The notes: generated by a model not told the origin, from the sequence alone. A stretch of DNA of 28,916 nt from Apopatocola sp963618015 (GCA_963618015.1 CAVEQS010000036.1:1-28916), one strand, 5' to 3'; positions 15,657 through 23,894 are shown, counted from the first letter of the stretch. Program-made: numbers and translations.

Positions 15657-17030
15657 ATGAAAAAAATGACGCGAGGTCAGCTCATTTTCAGTTGTATAGG
15701 CATGGCTCTGGGTCTTGCCACAGTAACTTATTCCGGTTATTTGATTGCTTATTCCGGCAAAGCCGCGATTCTGACCCTTCTTCTGGCTATTGTTCTCGGA
15801 ACTTTTATGGCGCTCCCCTATGTGTTTTTGAGCAGACGCGCCGTTGTAGCCGGCGGTGCCTATGGCTTGACCGCTGCAGGCCTAAGCCCCGTCGTTTCCG
15901 CAGTCGGCAATTACATGGGCGTTGTGACTATGCTGATTTACGCGGTCAGTCCCATGGCAATCGCCAGCTATATCATCTCTCTGGCTCCGGCCTTAGCTTC
16001 TTACTCTCAATGGGTTGCCCTTGCCGTCGCAATTGTCACTTACTTTATAGTAAGCGGCAAAGTCAGCAATATGGGAAAGCTGCAGACTGTTTTCTCCGTT
16101 GCACTTCTGGTCGGCTTGATCGCTTTTATCATCCTGGGTGCGATCCATATCGCGCAAAACGGAACCGGTGACGGAACAGGCTTATTTGATTTTTCCAATG
16201 ATCCCATTTTTACCCAGACCGGTTTTGGGGGAATATTCAGCGGTCTTCCCCTTTGTCTTGGCAGCATGAGCCTCTATATGATGATGCTCTACTATGGTCC
16301 TATTGCAGAAAAGCCCAAAACCAACATTCCTATTGCTATGTTCTGCGGGATGGCCGCCACCGTTTTCTTCTGGGTTTCGCTGACTATTGTGGATGCTAAC
16401 GTTCTGCCTGTTGCAGAGGCTGCCGGGCAGCCTCTCACAGTAGTTGCAACCGCCATTATGCCCAGCGCCCTTGTGAAGGTGTTTGTTATTGTTGGCCCCA
16501 TTATGGCGATTCTTACAACCTACATCGCCGGAATGCCTGGCAATCTGGAAACCGCTGCAAAAATGGCCGAAGAGGGTTGGTTGCCTAAAGTTTTGGCCAA
16601 GCGTAATAAATATGGTCGCCCCTGGATCATTTGTCTGCTTTATACTATCGTTCCTATGCTTCTGGTTGTCTTCAAAGTTCCCATTACTACCGTACAGAAC
16701 ATGGTCATTCTATGCTCTGGCCCGGGTGGAATTTTGGCTATCATCGCTATGATTCGCCTAACTCAGAAAACGCCTGAGTATTTCCGCGGGAAGAAGGACA
16801 TCGCCCTTTTTTATTTCCTGTGCATTATGTCTATTTTGGTAGGCCTGTTCAACTATGGCCTGTCTGTGCGCAACGCCGGTGTAACCGTCGCCCTGGTGAC
16901 ATTGGCTATCTTCGGCGGACTCTCCCTTTTCTGCTACATTCGCAGAAATAGAATTAAGAAGGTCAAAGTTTCCGATTATCTGATTGATTATGAGGAAGTA
17001 AAGGCCGAGGTCAACGCCGTCAAAAACTAA
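15657..17030 (+). CDS. APC-superfamily amino acid/carboxylate permease
   Basis: The 457-residue protein has about 12 membrane segments. The first includes ISCIG-like helix-breaking glycines (IFSCIGMALGLATVTYSG near 10-27), and a PGNLETAAKMAEEGWLPKVLAKRNKYGRPW loop near 293-322 is typical of APC transporters, where it is the cytosolic helix-8 region. The C-terminus is charged and cytosolic. It follows the hydrolase by 38 nt with AGGAGG before the ATG, so uptake of the hydrolase substrate or exchange for a product is likely. APC proteins mostly carry amino acids or amines, which would fit an amino-acid-linked conjugate. Substrate unknown. Confidence 0.88.
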   Translation: MKKMTRGQLIFSCIGMALGLATVTYSGYLIAYSGKAAILTLLLAIVLGTFMALPYVFLSRRAVVAGGAYGLTAAGLSPVVSAVGNYMGVVTMLIYAVSPMAIASYIISLAPALASYSQWVALAVAIVTYFIVSGKVSNMGKLQTVFSVALLVGLIAFIILGAIHIAQNGTGDGTGLFDFSNDPIFTQTGFGGIFSGLPLCLGSMSLYMMMLYYGPIAEKPKTNIPIAMFCGMAATVFFWVSLTIVDANVLPVAEAAGQPLTVVATAIMPSALVKVFVIVGPIMAILTTYIAGMPGNLETAAKMAEEGWLPKVLAKRNKYGRPWIICLLYTIVPMLLVVFKVPITTVQNMVILCSGPGGILAIIAMIRLTQKTPEYFRGKKDIALFYFLCIMSILVGLFNYGLSVRNAGVTVALVTLAIFGGLSLFCYIRRNRIKKVKVSDYLIDYEEVKAEVNAVKN

Positions 17031-17049
17031 ATCACAGAACCTCAGAGAG

Positions 17050-17078
17050 GAGAGGGATCAAAACCATCCCTCTCTTTT
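17050..17078 (+). terminator. Internal terminator/attenuator between permease and hydratase genes
   Basis: Nine perfect pairs (GAGAGGGAT with ATCCCTCTC, 7-nt loop) are followed by TTTTC. Only about 30 nt separate it from the next start and I see no promoter there, so partial readthrough would set the ratio between the two halves of the operon. Confidence 0.65.
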
Positions 17079-17107
17079 CAGTTCGAACTTATAGAGGGAA
17101 AACCTAT

Positions 17108-17950
17108 ATGAAGAGTATTCAAGCTGTGGAAATCGAACGCGTCGTTTGCGAGACACTTTTGGACGCTCACTTTTCCATTGACCCCACTATCGAGGAAGCA
17201 ATCCAGCAGGCAGAGCGGCAAGAGAAAACGGCTTTGCCATGCACGATTCTGCAGCAAATTCTGGAAAACTATCAAATCGCAAAAGAAGAACAGATTCCTC
17301 TCTGTCAGGATTCCGGTATGACCGTAGTCTTCGCTGAGTTAGGACAGGATGTACATATTGAGGGTGATTTCGAGGCTGCTGTAAACCGCGGCGTCGGCAG
17401 AGCGTATAAGGAAGGCTACCTGCGTCCTTCAACCGTCTGTGACCCTTTGTTTGACCGGCGAAATACCGGCAACGGTATTCCGGCAATCATCCATACACGG
17501 TTGGTGCCCGGAGATGCCTTAACTCTTACGGTTATGGCTAAGGGTTTTGGTAGTGAAAATTGCAGTCAATTGCGGCTGTTTGTCCCCGCAACACCTATAG
17601 AGGAAATAAAAGCTTTTATTGTGGACGCCGCAGTTTCAGCCGGAGCTAAGAGTTGTCCTCCCGTGATCGTAGGCGTTGGGATCGGCGGCGCCGTTGAAAA
17701 AGCCGCCGAGTTGTCCAAATGGGCATTGAGCCGTGAGATTACTGCGCGCAATACAAACTCAGAATACGCGAAACTGGAGGCGGAGCTCCTGAGCCGAATC
17801 AATCGTTCCGGGATCGGTCCCGGCGGCCTGGGCGGGCTTACCACTGCATTAGCAGTAAATATTGAAGTTTTTCCTACGCATATTGCTTCAATCCCGGTGG
17901 CTATCAATCTCTGCTGCCACGCCTCACGCCATAAGCGCGTTGTATTATGA
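17108..17950 (+). CDS. Class I fumarase/mesaconase-type hydratase, alpha subunit
   Basis: The 280-residue protein matches the N-terminal half of iron-sulfur fumarases, the size of two-subunit forms. The three expected 4Fe-4S cysteines are visible: Cys66 (LCQDSG), Cys183 (KSCPP before VGVGIGG) and Cys270 (NLCCHASRH). KGFGSEN near 145-151 and GIGPGGLGG near 235-243 are further family motifs. The family includes fumarase, L-tartrate dehydratase and mesaconase (mesaconate to citramalate). Being next to citrate/citramalate-lyase-type genes, mesaconase or a related hydratase is attractive, but motifs alone do not separate these. An oxygen-labile cluster fits a strict anaerobe. Confidence 0.9.
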   Translation: MKSIQAVEIERVVCETLLDAHFSIDPTIEEAIQQAERQEKTALPCTILQQILENYQIAKEEQIPLCQDSGMTVVFAELGQDVHIEGDFEAAVNRGVGRAYKEGYLRPSTVCDPLFDRRNTGNGIPAIIHTRLVPGDALTLTVMAKGFGSENCSQLRLFVPATPIEEIKAFIVDAAVSAGAKSCPPVIVGVGIGGAVEKAAELSKWALSREITARNTNSEYAKLEAELLSRINRSGIGPGGLGGLTTALAVNIEVFPTHIASIPVAINLCCHASRHKRVVL

Positions 17951-17958
17951 GGTGAATT

Positions 17959-18543
17959 ATGGAAATAATCAAGCAGATCACACTGCCATTGAAAGCAGAA
18001 GATATAAAAGGCCTGCGGGCCGGAGAGCCTGTTTTTCTCAGTGGAAAGGTTCTTACCGCAAGAGACGCAGCCCATATTCGCCTTGCACACGCCGCCGAAA
18101 AAGGAGAAGCTCTTCCCATAGATCTTACCGGCGAGACCATCTATTATCTGGGCCCCGCCCCGGCAAAGCCTGGCAAGGTTATTGGTGCGGCAGGCCCTAC
18201 ATCAAGCTATCGAATGGATCGATACACCCCGCTTCTGCTCTCTTTGGGTGTCAAGGGAATGATTGGCAAGGGCGGACGCTCAAAAGCAGTCCTGGAAGCT
18301 ATGCAAAAAGAAAATGCCGTCTACTTTGCCGCAATTGGCGGTGTTGCGGCATTGCTGTCCAAGTGTATCACAAGTTGCGAGGTCGCTGCTTATGAAGATC
18401 TGGGTCCCGAAGCGATCTATCGTCTGACCCTGGAGAACTTTCCGGCCATTGTTGCTGCCGACTGCTACGGAAATGATCAATATTGCATCGGGCCAGCAGC
18501 CTTCCGTCAGGACTCTTTAAAACTTGAAAAAGAGGAGGAGTAA
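17959..18543 (+). CDS. Class I fumarase/mesaconase-type hydratase, beta subunit
   Basis: The 194-residue protein corresponds to the C-terminal domain of class I hydratases. It has LRAGEPVFLSGKVLTARDAAH near 19-39, GPTSSYRMDRYTP near 79-91 carrying substrate-binding residues, and MIGKGGRS near 100-107. It starts 8 nt after the alpha subunit, so the two form one enzyme. About 180-195 residues is the normal beta-subunit length. The C-terminus ends in a glutamate-rich EKEEE tail. Confidence 0.92.
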   Translation: MEIIKQITLPLKAEDIKGLRAGEPVFLSGKVLTARDAAHIRLAHAAEKGEALPIDLTGETIYYLGPAPAKPGKVIGAAGPTSSYRMDRYTPLLLSLGVKGMIGKGGRSKAVLEAMQKENAVYFAAIGGVAALLSKCITSCEVAAYEDLGPEAIYRLTLENFPAIVAADCYGNDQYCIGPAAFRQDSLKLEKEEE

Positions 18544-18546
18544 AAT

Positions 18547-18828
18547 GTGAGACCAATCAAAGCCGTAGATGCTGGAAATGCGAAAAAAGATGATGTCCTT
18601 GTTCGGATTACTCCTGCAAGCAGGGAAGGAATAGAATTACACATCACATCAACTGTTTTGGGTCTATATGAGGCTCAAATACGCACGGTGATAAGCGGTA
18701 CTCTTGCACAACACGACATATCCGGAGCCGTTGTCGAAGTAGCTGACTACGGAGCATTGGATTTTGCCCTGCGAGCGCGTACTGAGACTGCGATTCTGCG
18801 TTCCTGCGGAGGTGAGAAAAAATGCTGA
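18547..18828 (+). CDS. citD: Citrate/citramalate lyase gamma subunit (CitD-like) without the attachment serine
   Basis: The 93-residue protein aligns over its full length with the citrate lyase acyl carrier protein, including DDVLVRI near 15-21 and the conserved end YGALDFALRARTETAILR. In known CitD proteins Ser14 (in AGTLESSD or AGTLESGD) carries the phosphoribosyl-dephospho-CoA arm. Here the same register reads AGNAKKDD, so residue 14 is lysine and no serine lies between 1 and 24. The start is GTG 18547, six bases after GAGGAGGAG. An ATG two bases earlier is followed at once by TGA. It overlaps citE by 7 nt. The family call is firm; whether it works as a carrier is doubtful. Confidence 0.88.
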   Translation: MRPIKAVDAGNAKKDDVLVRITPASREGIELHITSTVLGLYEAQIRTVISGTLAQHDISGAVVEVADYGALDFALRARTETAILRSCGGEKKC

Positions 18829-19664
18829 GAAGTATGCTGTTTATTCCTGGAAATTCTCCGGGAATGCTGTTGAAAAGCGATTGTCTGGGAGCCCATGCTG
18901 TAATCTTTGATTTAGAAGACTCTGTAGCCCCATCAGAAAAAGACGCCGCCCGGCAACTTGTGTACTGCTTTCTGCGGGAGATCCCTCTTCAGCATGTTCG
19001 TGTGCTGATCCGCATCAACGGTTTATCGACTCCTTTTGGCGCGGAGGATATCCAACTTTTGGCACCTGTCATAACCGCTGGTATTGTGCTTCCCAAAGTA
19101 GAGAGCGCCGAGGATATTGGCGCTCTGGAGGCAGCCGTTTGTGCCGTTCGTGGTCACACGGAAGGACTTGAAATTTATCCCCAACTGGAAACCGCTAGAG
19201 GCATTGAAAATGCCTATGAGGTAGCGACAGCTTCCAGCAAGGTAGCCGCGCTGCTTCTGGGTGGAGAAGACCTGACTGTCGATATCGGCTGTCGACGTAC
19301 TACCGGCGGGGAAGAAATCTCCTATGCCCGAGCCAGACTGCTTAACGCCGCTGTAGCCGCTGGTATTGGAGCATACGATACTCCCTATACCGACACAGAA
19401 AACCCGGAGGGACTAACTGAAGATGTACTTAAAGTCCACCGCCTTGGATTCTCAGGAAAAATGGCTATCCACCCCAGCCAAGTAGATATCATCAATGAAG
19501 GCTTCGCACCTTCTAATGCAGAAATTAGTCACGCACAAGAGATTGTGGATGTTTATGAACAGGCACAGGAAAAGGGCATCGGCTCGGTTGCCCTCCATGG
19601 CAAAATGATTGATGTCCCTGTTTATGAACGCGCAAAAAAGCTCCTTGCGGAGGTAAATTTATGA
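18822..19664 (+). CDS. citE: Citrate/citramalate lyase beta subunit (CitE-like, acyl-CoA lyase)
   Basis: The 280-residue protein has the HpcH/HpaI-type TIM-barrel signature of CitE: RSMLFIPGNSPGML near 3-16, FDLEDSV near 29-35, RINGLSTPFG near 64-73, LPKVES near 90-95, QLETARGI near 121-128, GGEDLTVDIG near 147-156 and HPSQV near 217-221. CitE cleaves citryl- or citramalyl-thioester into an acetyl-thioester and oxaloacetate or pyruvate with Mg2+. Relatives working alone use free CoA esters. It overlaps citD (7 nt) and citF (4 nt), so the three are made in step. Confidence 0.92.
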   Translation: MLRSMLFIPGNSPGMLLKSDCLGAHAVIFDLEDSVAPSEKDAARQLVYCFLREIPLQHVRVLIRINGLSTPFGAEDIQLLAPVITAGIVLPKVESAEDIGALEAAVCAVRGHTEGLEIYPQLETARGIENAYEVATASSKVAALLLGGEDLTVDIGCRRTTGGEEISYARARLLNAAVAAGIGAYDTPYTDTENPEGLTEDVLKVHRLGFSGKMAIHPSQVDIINEGFAPSNAEISHAQEIVDVYEQAQEKGIGSVALHGKMIDVPVYERAKKLLAEVNL

Positions 19665-21064
19665 GCAAGTTAGTCGGTTCCCTAAAAGAAGCCATCCATC
19701 TCTGCGGCATCGAAGATGGAATGCGTATATCTTTTCATCATGCGCTCCGCAACGGTGACTATGTGATGAATTTGGTAATGGACGAACTGAATGAGGTAGG
19801 AAGAAAAAATCTGACCCTATGTCCCAGCGCTATCTTCCCGACCCACGCTCCCTTATTGGAACATATTAAGAATGGCGTTGTGGCCGAGATTGAGACTGAT
19901 TATGCTTCGGGGCCTGTGGCACAAGCAATTTCAAGCGGGATTCTGGAAAAGCCTGTCATTTTTCAAAGTCACGGCGGCAGAGCCGATAGAATCCAACAGC
20001 CGGAACTGCGAGTGGACGTAGCATTCATTGCTGCATCACGTTCCGATTCCATGGGCAATTGTACTGGAAAGTATGGAAAGAGCGCCTTTGGCTCCATGGG
20101 CTATGCTTTTTCCGACATACTTGGCGCCAACAAGATAGTTATCATAACCGATGAGTTGGCACCATACCCCCTTTATGATTTCTCTATTTCAGAAACGTAT
20201 GTGGACTATGTGGTCTGCGTTCCCGAAATCGGCGATCCGAACCTGATTTCTACAGGAACCACGAAAATGACACGTGATCCAATTGCACATCAGATCGCAA
20301 AAAATGCGGCCAAAGTCATCGGTGCCTCTGGGTTGTTGAAAGACGGCTTCAATTTTCAAACCGGAGCTGGTGGAGCTTCCTTGGCAACAGCGCTTTATTT
20401 AAAAGAACTGATGAAAGCTCGTGGAGTCCACGGGGGATGCTGTATAGGCGGAATGACCGGCTATCTGGTTCAGCTTCTGGAGGAAGGATTTTTTGAGTCT
20501 CTTCTCGATGTGCAGTGCTTCGATTTGGCTGCAGTGCAGTCATTGAAAACAGATTCTCGCCACCGCGAAATTACAGCTGCTCACTATGCTAGTGCCGCGG
20601 CTAAAAGCAGTGCAGTGGATTCTCTGGACGTTGTGATGCTCGGAGCGACTCAAATCGACTGTGACTTCAACGTGAACGTACATACGGACTCTTTTGGTCA
20701 AATTATGGGTGGTTCCGGTGGACATTGCGATGCAGCAGCCGGTGCAAAATTAACGATGATCGTAGCACCACTGTTTCGGCACCGCATCCCCACCGTGGTA
20801 GATCATGTTTTATGCAAATCGACCCCCGGTGATACAGTAGACATTCTGATTACACAATACGGCATATCTGTTAACCCTCGTCGCGCAGAGCTTGCCCAGC
20901 ATCTCCAGGATGAGCGAATCACACTTCTCGATATTCACGATCAGAAGCTGTTGGCGCAAAGGATGCTCGGGGTTCCTGCAGAATCCTTCCGCGGCGCAAA
21001 GAAGGTCGCTGATGTCCTTTACCGCGACGGGACTCTTTTGGACGAAATATTTTCTCTCTCATGA
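19661..21064 (+). CDS. citF: Citrate/citramalate lyase alpha subunit (CitF-like, transferase)
   Basis: The 467-residue protein matches the citrate lyase alpha subunit from about its residue 40 on: DGMRISFHHALRNGD near 19-33, SHGGRADRIQ near 102-111, GYAFSDILGANK, QTGAGGASLA near 233-242, GGMTGYLV near 265-272, DFNVNV near 330, and GGSGGHCDAAAGA near 346-358. Classical CitF has about 505-515 residues; the missing part is the N-terminal leader. The enzyme swaps the acetyl thioester for citrate or citramalate. ATGA overlap with citE. No citC, citX or citG follows; the operon ends at the terminator. Confidence 0.92.
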   Translation: MSKLVGSLKEAIHLCGIEDGMRISFHHALRNGDYVMNLVMDELNEVGRKNLTLCPSAIFPTHAPLLEHIKNGVVAEIETDYASGPVAQAISSGILEKPVIFQSHGGRADRIQQPELRVDVAFIAASRSDSMGNCTGKYGKSAFGSMGYAFSDILGANKIVIITDELAPYPLYDFSISETYVDYVVCVPEIGDPNLISTGTTKMTRDPIAHQIAKNAAKVIGASGLLKDGFNFQTGAGGASLATALYLKELMKARGVHGGCCIGGMTGYLVQLLEEGFFESLLDVQCFDLAAVQSLKTDSRHREITAAHYASAAAKSSAVDSLDVVMLGATQIDCDFNVNVHTDSFGQIMGGSGGHCDAAAGAKLTMIVAPLFRHRIPTVVDHVLCKSTPGDTVDILITQYGISVNPRRAELAQHLQDERITLLDIHDQKLLAQRMLGVPAESFRGAKKVADVLYRDGTLLDEIFSLS

Positions 21065-21066
21065 AA

Positions 21067-21110
21067 AAAGCCCTATACGGATGGCCAAAACGCCATTCGT
21101 ATAGGGCTTT
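21067..21110. terminator. Bidirectional terminator after citF and the DUF819 gene
   Basis: Arms AAAGCCCTATACGGATGGC and GCCATTCGTATAGGGCTTT pair over 19 bp with one G-T pair. On the minus strand six T follow. It ends the convergent genes and marks the right edge of the lower-GC block. Confidence 0.85.
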
Positions 21111-21124
21111 GCTGCATTGCGTAT

Positions 21125-22294
21125 TTATAATACCCAGAAAAGCGCTGCGCCGAGAAACGTGCCGACAGCATAGCCGAGCGCGCCGCAGATGAGTCCCGGC
21201 GCGGTGAGCGCATCGCAGCGAAGCTGCTTTGTGACCGCCGGGATGAACGCCGGGCCGTAGAGTCCCGCCGTCATCGTGACGATGGCGCAGTCCGCGCCGA
21301 TGCGGAAAATGCGGCAGAGCAGCAGGTGCAGCAGCGTGGAGCACACCGTGATGGAGGCGAGCAGCGCGACCGTGTGCAGCAGATTCCCGCCGAGCGTGCC
21401 GAGATCGAGCGAGCTTGCGAGCGCGAACGAGAATACGCGGATGAGATAATGTCCCGCGGCGGCATTTTCCTTCACGTTCCGCACCTTCGGCACGAACGAG
21501 AGTGCAAGGCCAAGCACCGTTCTCGCGATCATCACCGCCGGGACGAGCGGATCGGTGAGCGCACCGCCCTTCACCTTCCAGATGACAAAGCCGATGACCG
21601 CGCCGACGAGCACGCACGCGAGCGAGAGGGCGAGATTTCGCACAATGCCGCGGCGGAAGCCGTTCCATTCGAGCGCGTCCATATTCTCCGCGCCGCCGCT
21701 CTCGCGCATGTACGCGCCCTGTTTTGCGTGCCGGTCGAGGACTCTGGCGCAGAGGGGCTTTGCAAGTGTAAGGATGAATATGTAAAATACGGTACCGACG
21801 ATCATATCGGAGAGATTGCCGATGGCGATCGTGTCCCCCGGCACGCCGAGAATGACGCCGATGGCGTTGAAGTTCGGCGAGCCGCCGGTGTACATGCCCG
21901 CGGCCATCGCTGCAAGCTGCCGTCCCCACGGGAAGCTTGCGCCAAGAGTCCGTCCCAGAATCACAACGACCGCGCTCACGGCGAGAAGCAGCAGCGCGAA
22001 CGAGATGAGCACCGGCTTTGCGAGCCGCCGCACGTCCGCGAGATTCGTTCCGAACATCAAAAGCGGAATGGCGAGCCCTATGCACACATAGCTGCCGATC
22101 TGCCCAACGTCGGCGTTCAGGCGGATATCCAGCCCCGCCTTCCAGCAGAGAAACGCCGCCACCGCGACGACGATGCCCCAGAAATACGCCATTGCGATCG
22201 TGCCGAACGTGCGCACAAGTCCCTTTTCTCGCTGACGCAGGATGAGCACCGGCACGCCAAACACCGCGATAAGCTGCAAAACCGTAACGATCAT
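21125..22294 (-). CDS. DUF819-family (YjcL-like) membrane protein
   Basis: The 389-residue, strongly hydrophobic protein starts at ATG 22294 after GGAGGG. A longer frame to 22390 has a basic, non-hydrophobic leader and no ribosome site. About ten membrane segments can be drawn. AAMAAGMYTGGSPNFNAIG (near 132-150) and the internally similar TMTAGLYGPAFIPAV near 335 are glycine-rich half-helices like those of carrier proteins. The family resembles secondary transporters, with no settled substrate. It is divergent from the DUF5058/M20 operon, which suggests a joint role in peptide or amino acid handling. Confidence 0.78.
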   Translation of the reverse strand: MIVTVLQLIAVFGVPVLILRQREKGLVRTFGTIAMAYFWGIVVAVAAFLCWKAGLDIRLNADVGQIGSYVCIGLAIPLLMFGTNLADVRRLAKPVLISFALLLLAVSAVVVILGRTLGASFPWGRQLAAMAAGMYTGGSPNFNAIGVILGVPGDTIAIGNLSDMIVGTVFYIFILTLAKPLCARVLDRHAKQGAYMRESGGAENMDALEWNGFRRGIVRNLALSLACVLVGAVIGFVIWKVKGGALTDPLVPAVMIARTVLGLALSFVPKVRNVKENAAAGHYLIRVFSFALASSLDLGTLGGNLLHTVALLASITVCSTLLHLLLCRIFRIGADCAIVTMTAGLYGPAFIPAVTKQLRCDALTAPGLICGALGYAVGTFLGAALFWVL

Positions 22295-22377
22295 AGGTTT
22301 TCCCTCCTCGTTTCTTCGCATAGCATACCGGATTTCCCGGCGAAAGAAAAGAGGAAAAAAGGATTTTTCACACCCCC

Positions 22378-22406
22378 TTTTCAAAAGCACATTAAAGTGA
22401 TAAACT
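22378..22406 (+). promoter_or_regulatory. Possible promoter of the DUF5058/M20 operon
   Basis: TTTTCA and TAAACT are 17 bp apart, about 30 bp before the ATG at 22437, whose ribosome site is GGGAGGG. Both boxes are imperfect. Confidence 0.45.
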
Positions 22407-22436
22407 GCGGGGTAAGAAAAAGGGAGGGAAGCTTGT

Positions 22437-23189
22437 ATGGGAATCTTATCTCAGCTCAACAGTCCGGTCATGTATCTCATCTGCGGCGGCATCATCTTCT
22501 TTGTGGCCGTGGTATGCGTGTTCTTTATGATCCGCGCCTACCGCGCCGGCGTCGCCATCGGCATGGACAAAACGAAAATGAAGCGCACCATCACCGCAAG
22601 TGCCACGTTTGCTGCGCTCCCGAGCGTCGGTATACTGCTCGGCGTCATTGCGCTCTCGGGCAGTCTCGGTACGCCGTGGTCGTGGCTGCGTCTTTCGGTC
22701 ATCGGCGCGCTGCACTATGAAACGCAGGTCGCGGAGGCCGCGGCGGAGGCGGTCGGCCTGCCGGGTCTTTCGGCTTCGGCGATGACGGCGCAGGCGTTCA
22801 CCACGATCGCCCTTCTGATGGGCGTTTGCATCATGTGGGGCATGGTGTTTTCCATTCTGTTTAATAAAAAGTATCTCTCCCGTCTCAAAGCGCCGAAGAA
22901 GGATGGCGCGGCGGGCGTCGGCTTTGGCGACACGGCCATGACCGCCATGTTCATCGGCCTCGTGAGCGCGTACATCGGAAGCTACATCGGCGCTCTCGTC
23001 TCCGGCGCGGGACGGTTCACGTTTGCGGGAAGCTGGATGCCGCTTGCGGTCGTCGCGGTGTCGGCGGCGGTGATGGCAGTGTTTGTATGGCTCGCCGAAA
23101 AGAAAAACGCCGCATGGGTCGACAACTTCTCCATCGCGGGCAGCATGCTCGCGGGTATGGCGGCAGCGGTGCTGCTACGCGGCGTATAA
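22437..23189 (+). CDS. DUF5058-family membrane protein
   Basis: The 250-residue protein has about six membrane segments, starting with VMYLICGGIIFFVAVVCVFF near 11-30. TASATFAALPSVGILLGVIALSG near 52-74 and TAMTAMFIGLVSAYIGSYIGAL near 165-186 are its most patterned parts. I recognise it as DUF5058-like from memory; function unknown. It is first in a three-gene operon with another membrane protein and an M20 peptidase, so a two-part carrier for small peptides or acyl-amino acids is a reasonable guess. Confidence 0.72.
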   Translation: MGILSQLNSPVMYLICGGIIFFVAVVCVFFMIRAYRAGVAIGMDKTKMKRTITASATFAALPSVGILLGVIALSGSLGTPWSWLRLSVIGALHYETQVAEAAAEAVGLPGLSASAMTAQAFTTIALLMGVCIMWGMVFSILFNKKYLSRLKAPKKDGAAGVGFGDTAMTAMFIGLVSAYIGSYIGALVSGAGRFTFAGSWMPLAVVAVSAAVMAVFVWLAEKKNAAWVDNFSIAGSMLAGMAAAVLLRGV

Positions 23190-23201
23190 GGAGGGAATGC
23201 C

Positions 23202-23894
23202 ATGAACGAACAGGAAAAGACCGCCCGGTTTGAGGCCTACAACCGCCGGACGCATACCTATGGCCGCATCGCCTGCGGCGTGACGCTCGTGCTGCTGCTC
23301 GGCGCACCGTTTCTGATGGGGTATATTCTCGGTGCAATGCCAGACATGCGCGCGTTTGGGAAGGGCTTCCTTGCCATCGGCATCGTGTGGCTCGTGAGCT
23401 GCGTGGCGGAATATCTCGTCTATACGCCGATGCTCGGCGCGGGCGGCGGGTATCTCGCATTTATCACAGGCAACCTGATTAATATGAAAATTCCGTGTGC
23501 GGTCAATGCGCGTGATATCGTAGGCGCCAAGACCGGCACACCGGAAAACGAGATCATCTCCACGCTTTCGATCGCGACGGCGTCGCTCGTGACGATCGTG
23601 ATCCTTGCTCTCGGCGTGCTGCTGCTCATCCCGCTCCAGCCGGTGCTGCAAAGCCCGGCGCTTCAGCCGGCATTCGATAACGTTGTCCCCGCGCTTTTCG
23701 GCGCGATGGCGTATAAGTACTACCGGAAGAACATGAAGATCGCGCTCTGGCCGCTCGTCATTATGAGCGTCCTCTTCATTCTCGTGCCGGGGCTTCTCGG
23801 CTCCACGAGCTTCATGATCCTCCCCTCCGGCGCGATCGCCATCGGCGTGGCGTACATTCTCTACCGCCGCGCACGGAAGGAGACGGCGGTATGA
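23202..23894 (+). CDS. Uncharacterised membrane protein, partner of DUF5058 protein
   Basis: The 230-residue protein begins with a charged 20-residue cytosolic stretch, then about six membrane segments (first VTLVLLLGAPFLMGYILG near 27-44). GAGGGYLAFITGNLINMKIPCAVNA near 78-102 is a glycine-rich conserved-looking loop, followed by a hydrophilic GTPENEI segment. It follows DUF5058 by 12 nt with AGGAGG and overlaps the peptidase start (ATGA). The paired arrangement suggests both membrane proteins form one complex. No family name is certain. Confidence 0.75.
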   Translation: MNEQEKTARFEAYNRRTHTYGRIACGVTLVLLLGAPFLMGYILGAMPDMRAFGKGFLAIGIVWLVSCVAEYLVYTPMLGAGGGYLAFITGNLINMKIPCAVNARDIVGAKTGTPENEIISTLSIATASLVTIVILALGVLLLIPLQPVLQSPALQPAFDNVVPALFGAMAYKYYRKNMKIALWPLVIMSVLFILVPGLLGSTSFMILPSGAIAIGVAYILYRRARKETAV

